29,404 nt of DNA from an uncultured Collinsella sp. (GTDB lineage: Bacteria; Actinomycetota; Coriobacteriia; Coriobacteriales; Coriobacteriaceae): the NCBI GenBank assembly GCA_900543615.1, contig UQSC01000013.1, forward strand, positions 1 to 29,404, read 5' to 3'. Shown here piece after piece: positions 1-7,687 of the stretch (within the stretch, counting starts at the first letter, position 1; each line of letters starts with the position of its first letter). Position numbers and translations under genes: made by a program. Below the pieces are notes generated by a model. That model saw nothing but the letters and a program-made list of their open reading frames with translations, searched no databases and was not told the origin of the DNA.

Positions 1-2
1 TG

Positions 3-1826
3 GGGCTAGCGGGGTTTGCCACGATCGGGACGGGCCTGGTCGCCATCCTCATCCCGGGTGCCGAACCAGTTGCCGGCAATATGATCGACACCGGGATCGA
101 GATCATTAAAACGCGTAACAAGTTTGCCAAAAGCGCATCGGAAGGCTTACAGAAAATCGAGACGGCTTTGCCGTACCTGGTTGCCGCGCGTGCCATGCAG
201 GCAGTATCGGCGCAGGATACCGACGGCGTGACCTATACCGGTACGGCGCTTGCCGTGCCCAGGACATCCGAGTCGGATTTTGTTGCGCTCGAAGGATCCG
301 AAATCTCGACCGATGCCATTAAAGATGCATCGGAAGATCTGGAGCGCGCGGCCGAGGAGCTGCAAAAAGCATCGGAGGAGACGGCGAAGGCCAAAGAGCG
401 CGCCTGGCTAGCGGATTGCGGTGGATCGGATAAAGGTTCGGTCGGCAGCTGTTCGTGTATGTGGGAGCGCGCAAAAAGCCTAACGGATCTCTCCGGTGTT
501 CAAAATCCGCATTACTCATCGAGCGTTACGTGGGAGCCTCAAGTTGCTCTTGATCGCGCGAAGGACTACTACCATTGGCGTCTGACAAATGAGAAGCCCC
601 AAGGCTCGAGTGTCGAGATGAAGGCCGAGTCTGCGGCGCGTAAGGCGTTTTATACCTATGCGAGCGCGGAGGTCGATCGGGCATATATAACCGAGAACGG
701 AGACAGGGTTTCCTCCTATATTCCGCTGCTGCCGCGCAACTCTGATGAGGTTCGGGCGACGGAACTCTATACCGATGCGGTGTGGCCGACTAGCGTGAAC
801 GATGGCAAGGCGTATCTGCATTACGGGACGACCTGCCCTAACTATAAGAAAGGAACGCCGAGCGGATTTGCTTCGGTTGCCGATTACGATGGGCAAGATA
901 AATGCAGCAAATGTCATTTTGGCGTTTCGTCGCTTGGTGCTGTTGCGGCGCCTTCAACCTCCATCGAAAACGGCTTCGAGTATCACTTTGACAAGTTTAA
1001 AGACGCTCTGGAGGACTACGTCGACTGTCGCAACAAGGAGCTTGAGCTCGAGCGCCAGACCGAGAACGAAGCTGACCGTGCGGGCAATGCGTTCGATACC
1101 GCCATCAAAGAACTTTCCGGTGAGCGCCCGCGCATCGCCCCGCCCGGTCGCAACGGCGTGGTCGCCTTTGCGGTCTCGGGCGCCACCTCCGGTCCCGACG
1201 AGCTCAACTCTTCGTTTAACACGGCAGTTGAGCTTGGCGATCGTGGTGCAATTTCTGCTGCAGTGCTGGCGCCCGACGATGCGACCGCGCAGAACAACGT
1301 GCTCGCGCGTTTCTTCTCGACGCTGGAGGAGCGTTCGGGCGGCGTTGCCGGCGTGCTCGACGGCGTTATGGATGTTTGGGGCCGCCTGCTTGTGGGGTAC
1401 GGAGACATCCAGGGTGCGGCTGACGAGCTTATGGGAGAGCTGATCGGTGGCTTGGGAGGGGGTAGCGGCGCGTTGGGCTCCATCGCGTCCTGGCTCGGTG
1501 ACACCGTTTCGTCCTCCGTGGCGGCGCTGGGACTCGAACCGTGCGATTTGCGTCTGAGAAAACCGGTGCTGACCGATACCGCCAATGTCATCAAAAGTCC
1601 GGGGTCCGATATCGCAGGCATCTCCAAAACTCAAGATACCCTGCGAAAAATCCCCTTGGGCGTGACTGACCCCAAGGCACTTTGCGAGGCCTTGGAATAT
1701 CACGTCGAGCGCACCATCAGCAGCGCGGTGTTCACGCTTGCGGAGATCCCGCTGCCCGGTGGCCGCTCCATCCCACTCACTGTCGATGTTGCCACGCTGG
1801 TGGGAGCTTTTGGCGGTGGGTCGTAA
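3..1826 (+). CDS. Tad-locus associated hypothetical protein (5' partial)
   Basis: The reading frame is open to the left edge. The 26 codons before the first in-window ATG (position 81) encode a glycine- and alanine-rich hydrophobic stretch that looks like a membrane segment, so the true start lies outside the window and the ATG at 81 is probably internal. The visible part is about 607 residues. It has charged helical stretches with coiled-coil character (roughly residues 95-115 counted from the ATG at 81), a cysteine-bearing middle with a CGGSDKG stretch and a CxxCH motif (CSKCH), and a glycine-rich helical C-terminal third. The stop overlaps the start of the TadE-like gene by one base (TAATG), which implies translational coupling. 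I do not recognise a named family. The coupling suggests a component of, or cargo for, a Tad-type pilus, acting in the membrane or outside it. Confidence 0.75.
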   Translation, partial: GLAGFATIGTGLVAILIPGAEPVAGNMIDTGIEIIKTRNKFAKSASEGLQKIETALPYLVAARAMQAVSAQDTDGVTYTGTALAVPRTSESDFVALEGSEISTDAIKDASEDLERAAEELQKASEETAKAKERAWLADCGGSDKGSVGSCSCMWERAKSLTDLSGVQNPHYSSSVTWEPQVALDRAKDYYHWRLTNEKPQGSSVEMKAESAARKAFYTYASAEVDRAYITENGDRVSSYIPLLPRNSDEVRATELYTDAVWPTSVNDGKAYLHYGTTCPNYKKGTPSGFASVADYDGQDKCSKCHFGVSSLGAVAAPSTSIENGFEYHFDKFKDALEDYVDCRNKELELERQTENEADRAGNAFDTAIKELSGERPRIAPPGRNGVVAFAVSGATSGPDELNSSFNTAVELGDRGAISAAVLAPDDATAQNNVLARFFSTLEERSGGVAGVLDGVMDVWGRLLVGYGDIQGAADELMGELIGGLGGGSGALGSIASWLGDTVSSSVAALGLEPCDLRLRKPVLTDTANVIKSPGSDIAGISKTQDTLRKIPLGVTDPKALCEALEYHVERTISSAVFTLAEIPLPGGRSIPLTVDVATLVGAFGGGS

Positions 1827-2302
1827 TGGGCATTCGCGCGGGCTTGCGCGAGGAGCGTGCCCAGGCGACGGTCGAGATGGCTGTGGTCACGCCTGTCCTG
1901 CTCGTGCTGGCTCTCGTCGCGTACAACGTCATGATCTTTGCAGGCGCGGTCGCGCGCTTCGACCGCGTGGTGCCCGACATCGTGCTTGCGCACGCTGTGG
2001 CGCCGGGCGGGGAGGGTGACGAGAGCTCCATTGACGCTTCCGCGACCGTTCAAGCTCAGATTCAGGATGCCATGGAGGGATATGACCTACAGGTCGAGGT
2101 CTCGAGCGAGCAAGGCACGGCGTCATCGGATGGCGGCCTGCTCTCTCTTTCTGGCACGTTTAGGACCTATACCTGCACCATGCACTACGAGCCGTGGCCG
2201 AGTTTGCTGAGCATCGCCGGCGTTTCCCTGGGGGCGCCGGCCGTGCTCACGCATGAACGTGCGGTGACGGTCGATCCATGGCGTCCGGGGGTGGTCATGT
2301 GA
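1826..2302 (+). CDS. TadE-like pseudopilin
   Basis: This 158-residue protein begins MGIRAGLREERAQATVEMAV, followed by a hydrophobic helix (about residues 16-37). That is the TadE/TadG-type N-terminus: a short basic leader, a conserved 'QATVE' motif with the glutamate just before the hydrophobic segment, then a periplasmic or extracellular domain. TadE-like proteins are minor pseudopilins of the tight adherence (Tad, type IVc) pilus. I placed the start at 1826, where ATG overlaps the TAA of the preceding gene. The frame extends upstream to 1682, but that extension lies inside the preceding gene and does not look like protein. The stop overlaps the start of the DUF192 gene by four bases, so three coupled genes form one transcript. 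Whether prepilin peptidase processes this copy cannot be decided from sequence alone. Confidence 0.8.
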   Translation: MGIRAGLREERAQATVEMAVVTPVLLVLALVAYNVMIFAGAVARFDRVVPDIVLAHAVAPGGEGDESSIDASATVQAQIQDAMEGYDLQVEVSSEQGTASSDGGLLSLSGTFRTYTCTMHYEPWPSLLSIAGVSLGAPAVLTHERAVTVDPWRPGVVM

Positions 2303-2658
2303 CCGCGGTCTCGTCCTACATCGCTTACGCGCGGGCACTCAACAGGCTGGGTTGGACGCCGGCCGAGTTTGTGGTGGCGGAGTCGTTTGTCGTGCGCCTG
2401 CGCGGCATGCTGGGACGGCGTCCGGTTGCCGCCAACGGCCTGCCGCTCGTCATGGCGTTTCCACGCTGCTCTTCGGTCCATACGTGTTTTATGGCCTATC
2501 CCATCGACATCGCCTTCATCGATCGCGACGGCAATATCCTCGCGCGCTACGAAAACGTCCGTCCTTGGCACATGTGCTCTTGCCTCGGCGCCTGGGCCGT
2601 ACTAGAGCGTCCTTCAATCATTGTTTCGACTCCTGCTCTCCAACGCGTGCCGGCTTAA
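2299..2658 (+). CDS. DUF192 family protein
   Basis: This is a 119-residue protein of the DUF192 family (small beta-barrel proteins of unknown function that often sit beside pilus or secretion genes). The family core is visible: a 'VRLRGMLGR' segment near the start, then 'SSVHTCFMAYPIDIAFIDRDG' (in family terms C/S-x-x-H-T-x-x-M-x-x-x-I-D-x-x-F-x-D), then a V/L-rich segment ending in 'GAWAVLE'. I chose GTG 2299 as start because it makes a 4-base GTGA overlap with the TadE-like stop and has a G-rich ribosome site (GGGGGTGG) just upstream. An ATG at 2278 in the same frame would add seven residues inside the pseudopilin gene. The spare cysteines near the C-terminus are not a recognised motif. Confidence 0.75.
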   Translation: MTAVSSYIAYARALNRLGWTPAEFVVAESFVVRLRGMLGRRPVAANGLPLVMAFPRCSSVHTCFMAYPIDIAFIDRDGNILARYENVRPWHMCSCLGAWAVLERPSIIVSTPALQRVPA

Positions 2659-2671
2659 GAATTGGCGACAG

Positions 2672-2702
2672 TTGACTTTTGTCATACGAAATTGGGTAAG
2701 AT
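2672..2702 (+). promoter_or_regulatory. Candidate promoter of the toxin-antitoxin-like pair
   Basis: A -35 like TTGACT (2672-2677) and a -10 like TAAGAT (2697-2702) are 19 bases apart, which is long. The start codon at 2717 follows closely, with GGAGGAGA as ribosome site at 2703-2710, so the transcript would have a very short leader. Confidence 0.4.
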
Positions 2703-2716
2703 GGAGGAGAAGATGC

Positions 2717-2983
2717 ATGGATGTTGAGATCCATCCCAACGCTAAAAAGCACCTGACGGAAAAGCAGGTGCTTAGCGCTTGGCTTGCGGTTACTGAGTGC
2801 ATTCGTCGCGAGTCGAAGGACGAGCCGCCGAGATGGCTTGCAATTGGATGGCTCTCAGACGGACGAAGCGTGGAGCTTGTCGCGGTGGAGCTTGTCCGTG
2901 GGTGGCTTATCATTCATGCCTTGTCTCCAGTCCAGAAGAAATTTTGGCAGGAGATTGAACAGGCTCGGCAAAGGGGTCGATGA
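2717..2983 (+). CDS. BrnT-like putative toxin
   Basis: An 88-residue basic protein starting at ATG 2717 behind a strong GGAGGAGA ribosome site. The frame is open back to 2621, but the upstream part overlaps the DUF192 gene. Its layout resembles BrnT-type (RelE-like fold) toxins: an N-terminal 'HPNAKKH' segment and helix, a central strand pair ('RWLAIGWLSDGRSVELVAVEL'), then the 'GWLIIHALSP' strand and a last basic helix ('KKFWQEIEQARQR'). BrnT toxins cleave RNA. The canonical BrnT 'ISARRA' region appears here as 'IHALSPVQKK', so the resemblance is by layout, not by exact motif. The stop overlaps the start of the following ribbon-helix-helix gene by four bases (ATGA), the classical arrangement of toxin-first pairs such as brnTA. 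Function is inferred. Confidence 0.6.
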   Translation: MDVEIHPNAKKHLTEKQVLSAWLAVTECIRRESKDEPPRWLAIGWLSDGRSVELVAVELVRGWLIIHALSPVQKKFWQEIEQARQRGR

Positions 2984-3267
2984 TGGGCAAGACGTATACG
3001 GCCGCTAATGGTCAGGTTGTAACGGATGAAATGGTTGACGCATGGTGCGAGTCGTACGAGCGCGGAGAGTTTCCGGATGGCGAACACACCGTTGGTGGAA
3101 TCGTGCATGGACGGCCCCCACTCTCAGGCGAGGGGACGGCAACACTATCGGTCAAGATTCCTCTGGGAATGAAGGAGGCCATTCGTCGACGGGCGGCTGC
3201 CGAGGGGATGACGCCAAGTGAGTTTGCCCGTGCGGCCCTGAGTGAAAAACTTCTTGCTGCCGGTTGA
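2980..3267 (+). CDS. Ribbon-helix-helix putative antitoxin
   Basis: A 95-residue protein in two parts. Residues 1-50 are an acidic region ('VVTDEMVDAWCESYERGEFPDGEH') followed by a Gly/Pro linker. Residues 52-95 are a ribbon-helix-helix DNA-binding unit: a strand 'TATLSVKIPLGM', helix 'KEAIRRRAAAEGM', then 'TPSEFARAALSEKLL'. In type II antitoxins of this kind the ribbon-helix-helix binds the operator and the other half wraps the toxin. Here the binding half seems to be N-terminal. The ATG at 2980 overlaps the stop of the preceding gene and has AAGGGG upstream; a second ATG at 2983 is an equal alternative. It probably represses its own promoter near 2672. No terminator is seen behind it. Some such proteins are plain CopG-type regulators. 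Confidence 0.65.
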   Translation: MMGKTYTAANGQVVTDEMVDAWCESYERGEFPDGEHTVGGIVHGRPPLSGEGTATLSVKIPLGMKEAIRRRAAAEGMTPSEFARAALSEKLLAAG

Positions 3268-3342
3268 TACTTCTGACGTGCCGTTCTATAGGATCGAGGT
3301 CGTGGCCGATGTCGCGCTCAAAAACTTTTTTAAAATTCTCGG

Positions 3343-3370
3343 TTGACCGGAGCGCGTCCTTGGTTATACT
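3343..3370 (+). promoter_or_regulatory. Promoter of tRNA-Phe
   Basis: TTGACC (3343-3348) and TATACT (3365-3370) are 16 bases apart and lie 33 bases before the tRNA. This is a near-consensus sigma-70 type promoter. Confidence 0.7.
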
Positions 3371-3402
3371 AATCAGGCCTTGAAACAAGGCACACCTCAA
3401 AT

Positions 3403-3475
<73 letters not shown>

Positions 3476-3488
3476 CCTTGAATTGACT

Positions 3489-3518
3489 AGGACCTCTGCA
3501 AAGGGGTCCTTTTCTTTT
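3489..3518 (+). terminator. Terminator of tRNA-Phe
   Basis: AGGACCTC pairs with GGGGTCCT (one G-T pair) around a short loop, followed by TTTTCTTTT. It sits 14 bases after the tRNA. Confidence 0.75.
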
Positions 3519-3533
3519 ACCGAAGGCTCCTGC

Positions 3534-3765
3534 GGAAACTGCATCCCGGAATATAGCCTCAAAGCGGGATGCGCTTTCCACTTTGAGCCTGTTTGGGAAA
3601 GTGTGGACCGGAATCCGGCGTCAGAATGGGACGCGCTTTCCTTTTGCGGCCCTTGGCGGAAACTGCGTCCAAGATCCCGCGCTCAGAACGGGATGCATTT
3701 TCCGGTTGAGGCCTCGAACGGAAAATGCATCCCAGTTTTTTGCGAAAAAACGGGGCACGCTTTCC
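3534..3765 (+). repeat. Array of four 62-nt palindromic units
   Basis: Four units begin at 3534, 3596, 3658 and 3720, exactly 62 bases apart. Each unit is 46 bases long (3534-3579, 3596-3641, 3658-3703, 3720-3765) and opens with GGAAA and closes with TTTCC. The arms are imperfect inverted repeats of about 14 bases, of the type GGAAAcTGCATCCC facing GGGATGCgCTTTCC. The 16-base gaps between units are also alike (TTGAGGCC-like). The first, third and fourth units can fold best. No coding function is apparent, although the frame of the downstream gene happens to stay open through it. Its role is unknown: binding sites for a regulator, a structured transcript, or a repeat family are all possible. 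Confidence 0.85.
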
Positions 3766-3959
3766 GACCGCCTACTTCCGGCGCATATGTACATCTCGGC
3801 GCGCCATCTCGGGTTCCGCCTGCCCGGACATTCCTCCCACTTTTGCGCCACTTTGTAGACCGTTCGGTCGCCTGTCCGCACGCGCGGGTATACTCAAAAC
3901 GATACTTTTCCTATGCAATACGATGCAGGTTCGACCTGCGCGATTCGAAGGGGGCCGTG

Positions 3960-5021
3960 ATGGAGAGGATTCTCGGCGTTAATCTCTCTGGCTGGTTTAT
4001 TCCCGAGCCCTGGGTGACCCCGTCGCTCTATGCAGCGACCGGAGCATCCAATGCAGCCGAGCTGCAGGAGGCCATGGGCACCGCTGCCTATAACGAGCGC
4101 ATGCGTCGCCATTACGAGACGTTTGTGAGCGAGGACGATTTTCGTCGTATGGCGCAGATCGGTCTCAACGCCGTGCGCCTGCCGGTGCCGTGGTATGCCT
4201 TTGGCTCGCAGGAGTCCGATGCTTCCTACATCTCGGTCGTCGATTATATCGACCGTGCTATTGAGTGGGCCGCCAAGTACAACATCCGCGTACTGCTCGA
4301 TCTGGCGACGGTGCCGGGTGGCCAGGGCGATTCCAACGATTCACCCACGATGCCGGAAGTCGTCGCTGAGTGGCATTCGTCCACCAATGGCCGTCACGTT
4401 GCGCTCGATGTGCTCGAGCGTCTGGCCGATCGCTATGGTGAGGCCGAGAGCCTGATGGGCATCGAGCTGTTGGATACGCCGCAGATGAGTGTCCGCAAGA
4501 GTCTCTTTGCCATGACGGATGGTATTCCGGCGCACTACCTGCGCAACTTCTATCGTGACGCGTACGAGCTCGTTCGTTCGTATATGCCCGAGGACAAGAT
4601 CGTCGTCTTTTCCTCTTCGGGACACCCTGGCGAGTGGAAGCACTTTATGCGCGGTGCTAAGTACAAGAACGTCTACATGGACCTTCACCTGTACCATTAC
4701 CGCGACGAGTATGCGCTCGACATCACGAGCCCCCGCGGTCTGACGACGGCGATTTCGCGCAACAAGCGTGAGCTCAAAGAGGCGATCGCAACTGGGTTCC
4801 CCGTCTTGGTGGGCGAATGGTCGGGCGCGGCAATCTTCGCCAACTCGTCGGTTACGCCCGAGGGCCGCAATGCCTACGAGCGCGTGTTTATCGCCAACCA
4901 GCTGGCATCGTTTGCGCCGGCGGCTGGCTGGTTCTTCCAAACGTGGAAGACCGAGAAGCGTATTGCAGCATGGGACGCCCGCGCGGCACTCGGCACGCTT
5001 GAGCGCGGCATGATTGAATAG
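3960..5021 (+). CDS. GH5-like glycoside hydrolase, catalytic acid/base missing
   Basis: 353 residues from ATG 3960, which has a good ribosome site (GAAGGGGG). The frame is open back to 3483, but that part covers the repeat array and does not look like protein. The fold is that of glycoside hydrolase family 5, closest in style to exo-beta-1,3-glucanase types: 'GVNLSGWFIPEPWVTPSLY' (6-24), 'NAVRLPVPWYAF' (70-81), 'VLLDLATVPGGQ' (111-122), 'GIELLDTP' (167-174), 'VYMDLHLYHY' (238-247), 'VLVGEWSG' (282-289) and 'GWFFQTWK' (323-330). The nucleophile Glu286 is kept. At the acid/base site the family NEP motif is DTP (172-174), so Thr173 replaces the glutamate, and the usual DLH histidine is Ala116. 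There is no signal peptide. It could be a sugar-binding pseudoenzyme or an enzyme with altered chemistry. rsmI follows six bases later. Confidence 0.8.
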   Translation: MERILGVNLSGWFIPEPWVTPSLYAATGASNAAELQEAMGTAAYNERMRRHYETFVSEDDFRRMAQIGLNAVRLPVPWYAFGSQESDASYISVVDYIDRAIEWAAKYNIRVLLDLATVPGGQGDSNDSPTMPEVVAEWHSSTNGRHVALDVLERLADRYGEAESLMGIELLDTPQMSVRKSLFAMTDGIPAHYLRNFYRDAYELVRSYMPEDKIVVFSSSGHPGEWKHFMRGAKYKNVYMDLHLYHYRDEYALDITSPRGLTTAISRNKRELKEAIATGFPVLVGEWSGAAIFANSSVTPEGRNAYERVFIANQLASFAPAAGWFFQTWKTEKRIAAWDARAALGTLERGMIE

Positions 5022-5027
5022 GTTGAT

Positions 5028-5906
5028 ATGACGCAAAACAGCGCCCACACGGGCAAACTTTATGTGGTCGGTACGCCCATCGGTAACCTGGGCGACCTGT
5101 CCCCGCGCGTTGGCGAGGCCTTTGCCGCCGCCGATGCCATTTGCTGCGAGGACACGCGTGTGACGTCAAAGCTGCTGATGCACCTGGGCATTTCCAAGCC
5201 GCTTGTCCGTTGCGACGAGAATGTGATCGCCAGCCGCGCCGCCGGCCTGGTCGACCGTCTGCTGGCGGGGGAGACCCTCGCCTTTGCCTCGGACGCCGGC
5301 ATGCCGAGCGTGTCCGATCCCGGCCAGGCGCTGGTCGAGGCGGCACGTGAGGCCGATGTGCCCGTCGAAGTTATTCCCGGGCCCTCCGCTTGCGTCACGG
5401 CGCTCGTTTCGTCCGGCATTCCCTGCGAGCATTTTTTCTTCGAGGGCTTTTTGGGCCGAAAGCACGGCGACCGTGTGCGCCGTTTGCAGCGCCTTGCCGT
5501 GGTGCCCGGCGCACTCATCTTCTACGAGTCTCCACATCGCATCGTGGCGACGCTCGAGGCCGTGGCGGAGGTCTTTCCCCAGCGTGAGGCTGCCGTCTGC
5601 CGCGAACTCACCAAGCTGCACGAGGAGGTCTTGCGCGGGCCCGCTGACCAGCTTGCCGAGGAGCTGCATGCTCGCGGCGAGGTAAAGGGCGAGATTGCGC
5701 TGGTCATCGCGCCGCCGAGCGAGGATGAGGAGGCCGGCATCGCGCCGGTTGGCGCTGCGGTAGCGGATCCCGACGAGGCCCTGCGCGAGGATATCCGCAC
5801 CGCGCTCGAGGAGGGGGAGCCCGCCTCTGCGGTGGCCAAGCGCCTGTCTCAGAAGTATTCGCGCCGCAAGCGCGATGTCTATGCCATGGTGCTCGATATG
5901 CAATAG
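5028..5906 (+). CDS. rsmI: 16S rRNA (cytidine(1402)-2'-O)-methyltransferase RsmI
   Basis: RsmI uses S-adenosylmethionine to methylate the 2'-O of C1402 in the decoding centre of 16S rRNA. The 292-residue protein shows the family signature throughout: 'LYVVGTPIGNLGDLSPR' at the N-terminus, 'CEDTRVTSKLL' (40-50), 'ASDAGMPSVSDPG' (87-99), 'VIPGPSACVTALVSSG' (114-129), 'FEGFLGRK', 'LIFYESPHRI' and 'CRELTKLHEE'. The C-terminal tail 'SAVAKRLSQKYSRRKRDVYAMVL' is the helical domain common to RsmI. Length fits the family. It starts six bases after the GH5-like gene, so the two are probably co-transcribed. The ribosome site is weak (AGGTTG). Confidence 0.95.
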   Translation: MTQNSAHTGKLYVVGTPIGNLGDLSPRVGEAFAAADAICCEDTRVTSKLLMHLGISKPLVRCDENVIASRAAGLVDRLLAGETLAFASDAGMPSVSDPGQALVEAAREADVPVEVIPGPSACVTALVSSGIPCEHFFFEGFLGRKHGDRVRRLQRLAVVPGALIFYESPHRIVATLEAVAEVFPQREAAVCRELTKLHEEVLRGPADQLAEELHARGEVKGEIALVIAPPSEDEEAGIAPVGAAVADPDEALREDIRTALEEGEPASAVAKRLSQKYSRRKRDVYAMVLDMQ

Positions 5907-5907
5907 A

Positions 5908-5936
5908 TGGAGGATATCCAGCCCTTGCGCTAGAAT
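5908..5936 (+). promoter_or_regulatory. Possible promoter of metG
   Basis: A TAGAAT (5931-5936) lies 40 bases before the metG start. The hexamer 17 bases upstream (TGGAGG) is a poor -35. Readthrough from rsmI is the alternative. No T-box leader fits in this 69-base gap. Confidence 0.3.
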
Positions 5937-5975
5937 CATCCTCTGTATGCAACGTTTTTCTGGAGGACAAACCCC

Positions 5976-7577
5976 ATGGATCAAAGCAAGCCTTCGTTCT
6001 TTATCACGACGCCCATCTACTACGTCAACGCCGATCCGCACCTGGGCACGGCTTATTCCACCATCATCGCCGACGTTCAGGCTCGCTATCGCCGCTCCGC
6101 CGGCTATAACGTCAAGTTCCTGACCGGCATGGACGAGCACGGCGAGAAGGTCGCCGAGGCCGCAGCCAAGCATGGCATGACGCCGCAGGAGTGGACCGAT
6201 AGCCAGGCTCCGCACTTCAAGGAGCTTTGGAGCAAGCTCGAGATTTCCAACGACGACTTCATCCGCACCACCGAGCCGCGCCAGCATCATGCCGTGCAGT
6301 ACCTGTGGGAGCGCATGAAGGAGTCCGGCTATCTATATAAGGGCAGCTACGACGGTTGGTATTGCGTGCCTGACGAGACCTACTTCACCGATACGCAGGT
6401 CCAGAAGGGCGATGAGGAGTACGGCAGCGTCGGCCAGCACCTGTGCCCCGACTGCCACCGTCCGCTTGAGCGCGTGCAGGAGGAGTCCTACTTCTTTAAG
6501 CTTTCCGCTTTCCAGGACAAGCTTCTCAAGCTCTATGACGAGCACCCCGACTTTGTCGAGCCTGCGTTCCGCATGAACGAGGTGCGCAGCTTTGTCGAGG
6601 GCGGCCTTAACGACCTTTCCGTGAGCCGTACGAGCTTTGACTGGGGCATTCAGGTCCCGTTTGACGAGGGTCACGTGACCTACGTGTGGTTCGATGCGCT
6701 GCTCAACTATATGACAGCCGTCGGCTACGGTGTCGACACCGACGAGGCCCGTGCCGAGCTGGCCTATCGCTGGCCCGCGCAGTTCCACATCGTGGGTAAG
6801 GACATCATCCGCTTCCACTGCGTCATTTGGCCCGCCATGCTCATGGCCATCGGCGAGGCCCTGCCCGAGCACGTCTTTGCCCACGGCTTCCTGACCGTGC
6901 GCAATGCCGAGACCGGCAAGGCCGAGAAGATGTCCAAGAGCCGCGGCAACGCCATCGCTCCGCAGGACGTTATCGACATGCTGGGCGTCGAGGGCTATCG
7001 CTACTACTTTATGACCGACGTCGTCCCCGGCACCGACGGTGCCATCAGCTTCGACCGCATGGAGCAGGTCTACAACGCCGACCTGGCCAACAGCTGGGGC
7101 AACCTCATCTCGCGTTCGCTCAACATGAGCGGCAAGTATTTTGACGGTTGCGCGCCCGCCAAGCCCGCATCGTTCGATGCGTTCGACAACCCGCTGGCAA
7201 AGATCGCCGACGGCCTGGTCGAGCGCTACATGGCCAAGATGGACGTGCTCGATTACGGCGGAGCCAAGGACGAGGTCATGGAACTCATCCATGCCGCTAA
7301 CCACTACATCGAGGACTCCGAGCCTTGGGCGCTTGCCAAGGACGAGGCTAAGGCCGACGAGCTGGCATTTGTGATCTACAACCTGCTCGAGGCCATCCGC
7401 ATCGCCGCTCACCTGCTGATGCCGCTCATGCCCCAGACTTCTGCCGAGGCTCTGCGTCGCCTGTCCTGCGAGGACGAGGCCGCGAGCGACGACCTCAAGG
7501 GCATCTGCGCCTGGGGCCTGCTTGTCGGCGGTCAGCCCGTCGAGAAGGGCGACCCGCTGTTCCCGCGCCTGGCGTAG
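5976..7577 (+). CDS. metG: Methionyl-tRNA synthetase
   Basis: Charges tRNA-Met with methionine in the cytoplasm. This 533-residue class I synthetase opens with 'FFITTPIYYVNADPHLGTAYSTIIADV', containing the HIGH-type motif HLGT (22-25). It has the KMSKS motif exactly (318-322, in 'AEKMSKSRGNA'). The metal-binding knuckle is of the short form: 'WYCVPDE' with only one cysteine, then 'CPDCHRP', so the first cysteine pair of the four-cysteine knuckle is reduced. A helical anticodon-binding domain fills the last third. There is no C-terminal Trbp111-like tRNA-binding domain, which is consistent with the short length. GGAGGA at 5962-5967 supports the start. A clear terminator follows at 7620. Confidence 0.96.
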   Translation: MDQSKPSFFITTPIYYVNADPHLGTAYSTIIADVQARYRRSAGYNVKFLTGMDEHGEKVAEAAAKHGMTPQEWTDSQAPHFKELWSKLEISNDDFIRTTEPRQHHAVQYLWERMKESGYLYKGSYDGWYCVPDETYFTDTQVQKGDEEYGSVGQHLCPDCHRPLERVQEESYFFKLSAFQDKLLKLYDEHPDFVEPAFRMNEVRSFVEGGLNDLSVSRTSFDWGIQVPFDEGHVTYVWFDALLNYMTAVGYGVDTDEARAELAYRWPAQFHIVGKDIIRFHCVIWPAMLMAIGEALPEHVFAHGFLTVRNAETGKAEKMSKSRGNAIAPQDVIDMLGVEGYRYYFMTDVVPGTDGAISFDRMEQVYNADLANSWGNLISRSLNMSGKYFDGCAPAKPASFDAFDNPLAKIADGLVERYMAKMDVLDYGGAKDEVMELIHAANHYIEDSEPWALAKDEAKADELAFVIYNLLEAIRIAAHLLMPLMPQTSAEALRRLSCEDEAASDDLKGICAWGLLVGGQPVEKGDPLFPRLA

Positions 7578-7619
7578 AGACCGCGCGAGCGCCATATCGG
7601 CAATTTGCTGTTTAGCTGT

Positions 7620-7653
7620 AAGGGCATGGCCGCCACGGTCCATGCCCTTTTGT
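7620..7653 (+). terminator. Terminator of metG
   Basis: GGGCATGG (7622-7629) pairs with CCATGCCC (7640-7647), with AA before and TTTTG after. The loop can form a few more pairs. Confidence 0.85.
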
Positions 7654-7687
7654 TTCAAGACGCCGCCATCATGCTAAGGAGGCAACC

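Noticed and set aside
3268..3342. Small gene between the antitoxin and the tRNA-Phe promoter
   Set aside because: No start with ribosome site and no conserved-looking frame; I see nothing in this stretch.
3534..3765. CRISPR array
   Set aside because: Only four diverged units, the 'spacers' resemble one another and are 16 bases long, the 'repeats' are 46 bases, and no cas gene is present.
3483..3959. N-terminal extension of the GH5-like protein by 159 residues
   Set aside because: This stretch covers the tRNA-Phe terminator and the 62-base repeat array. It has no protein character, and the ATG at 3960 has a good ribosome site and begins the family fold.
6333..7658. Long minus-strand open frame of 441 codons opposite metG
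   Set aside because: It mirrors the codon pattern of metG, has no ribosome site and shows no domain. Such shadows are expected in GC-rich coding DNA. The same applies to the long frames opposite htpG (27141-29093), serS (12590-13900) and rsmI (5166-6290).
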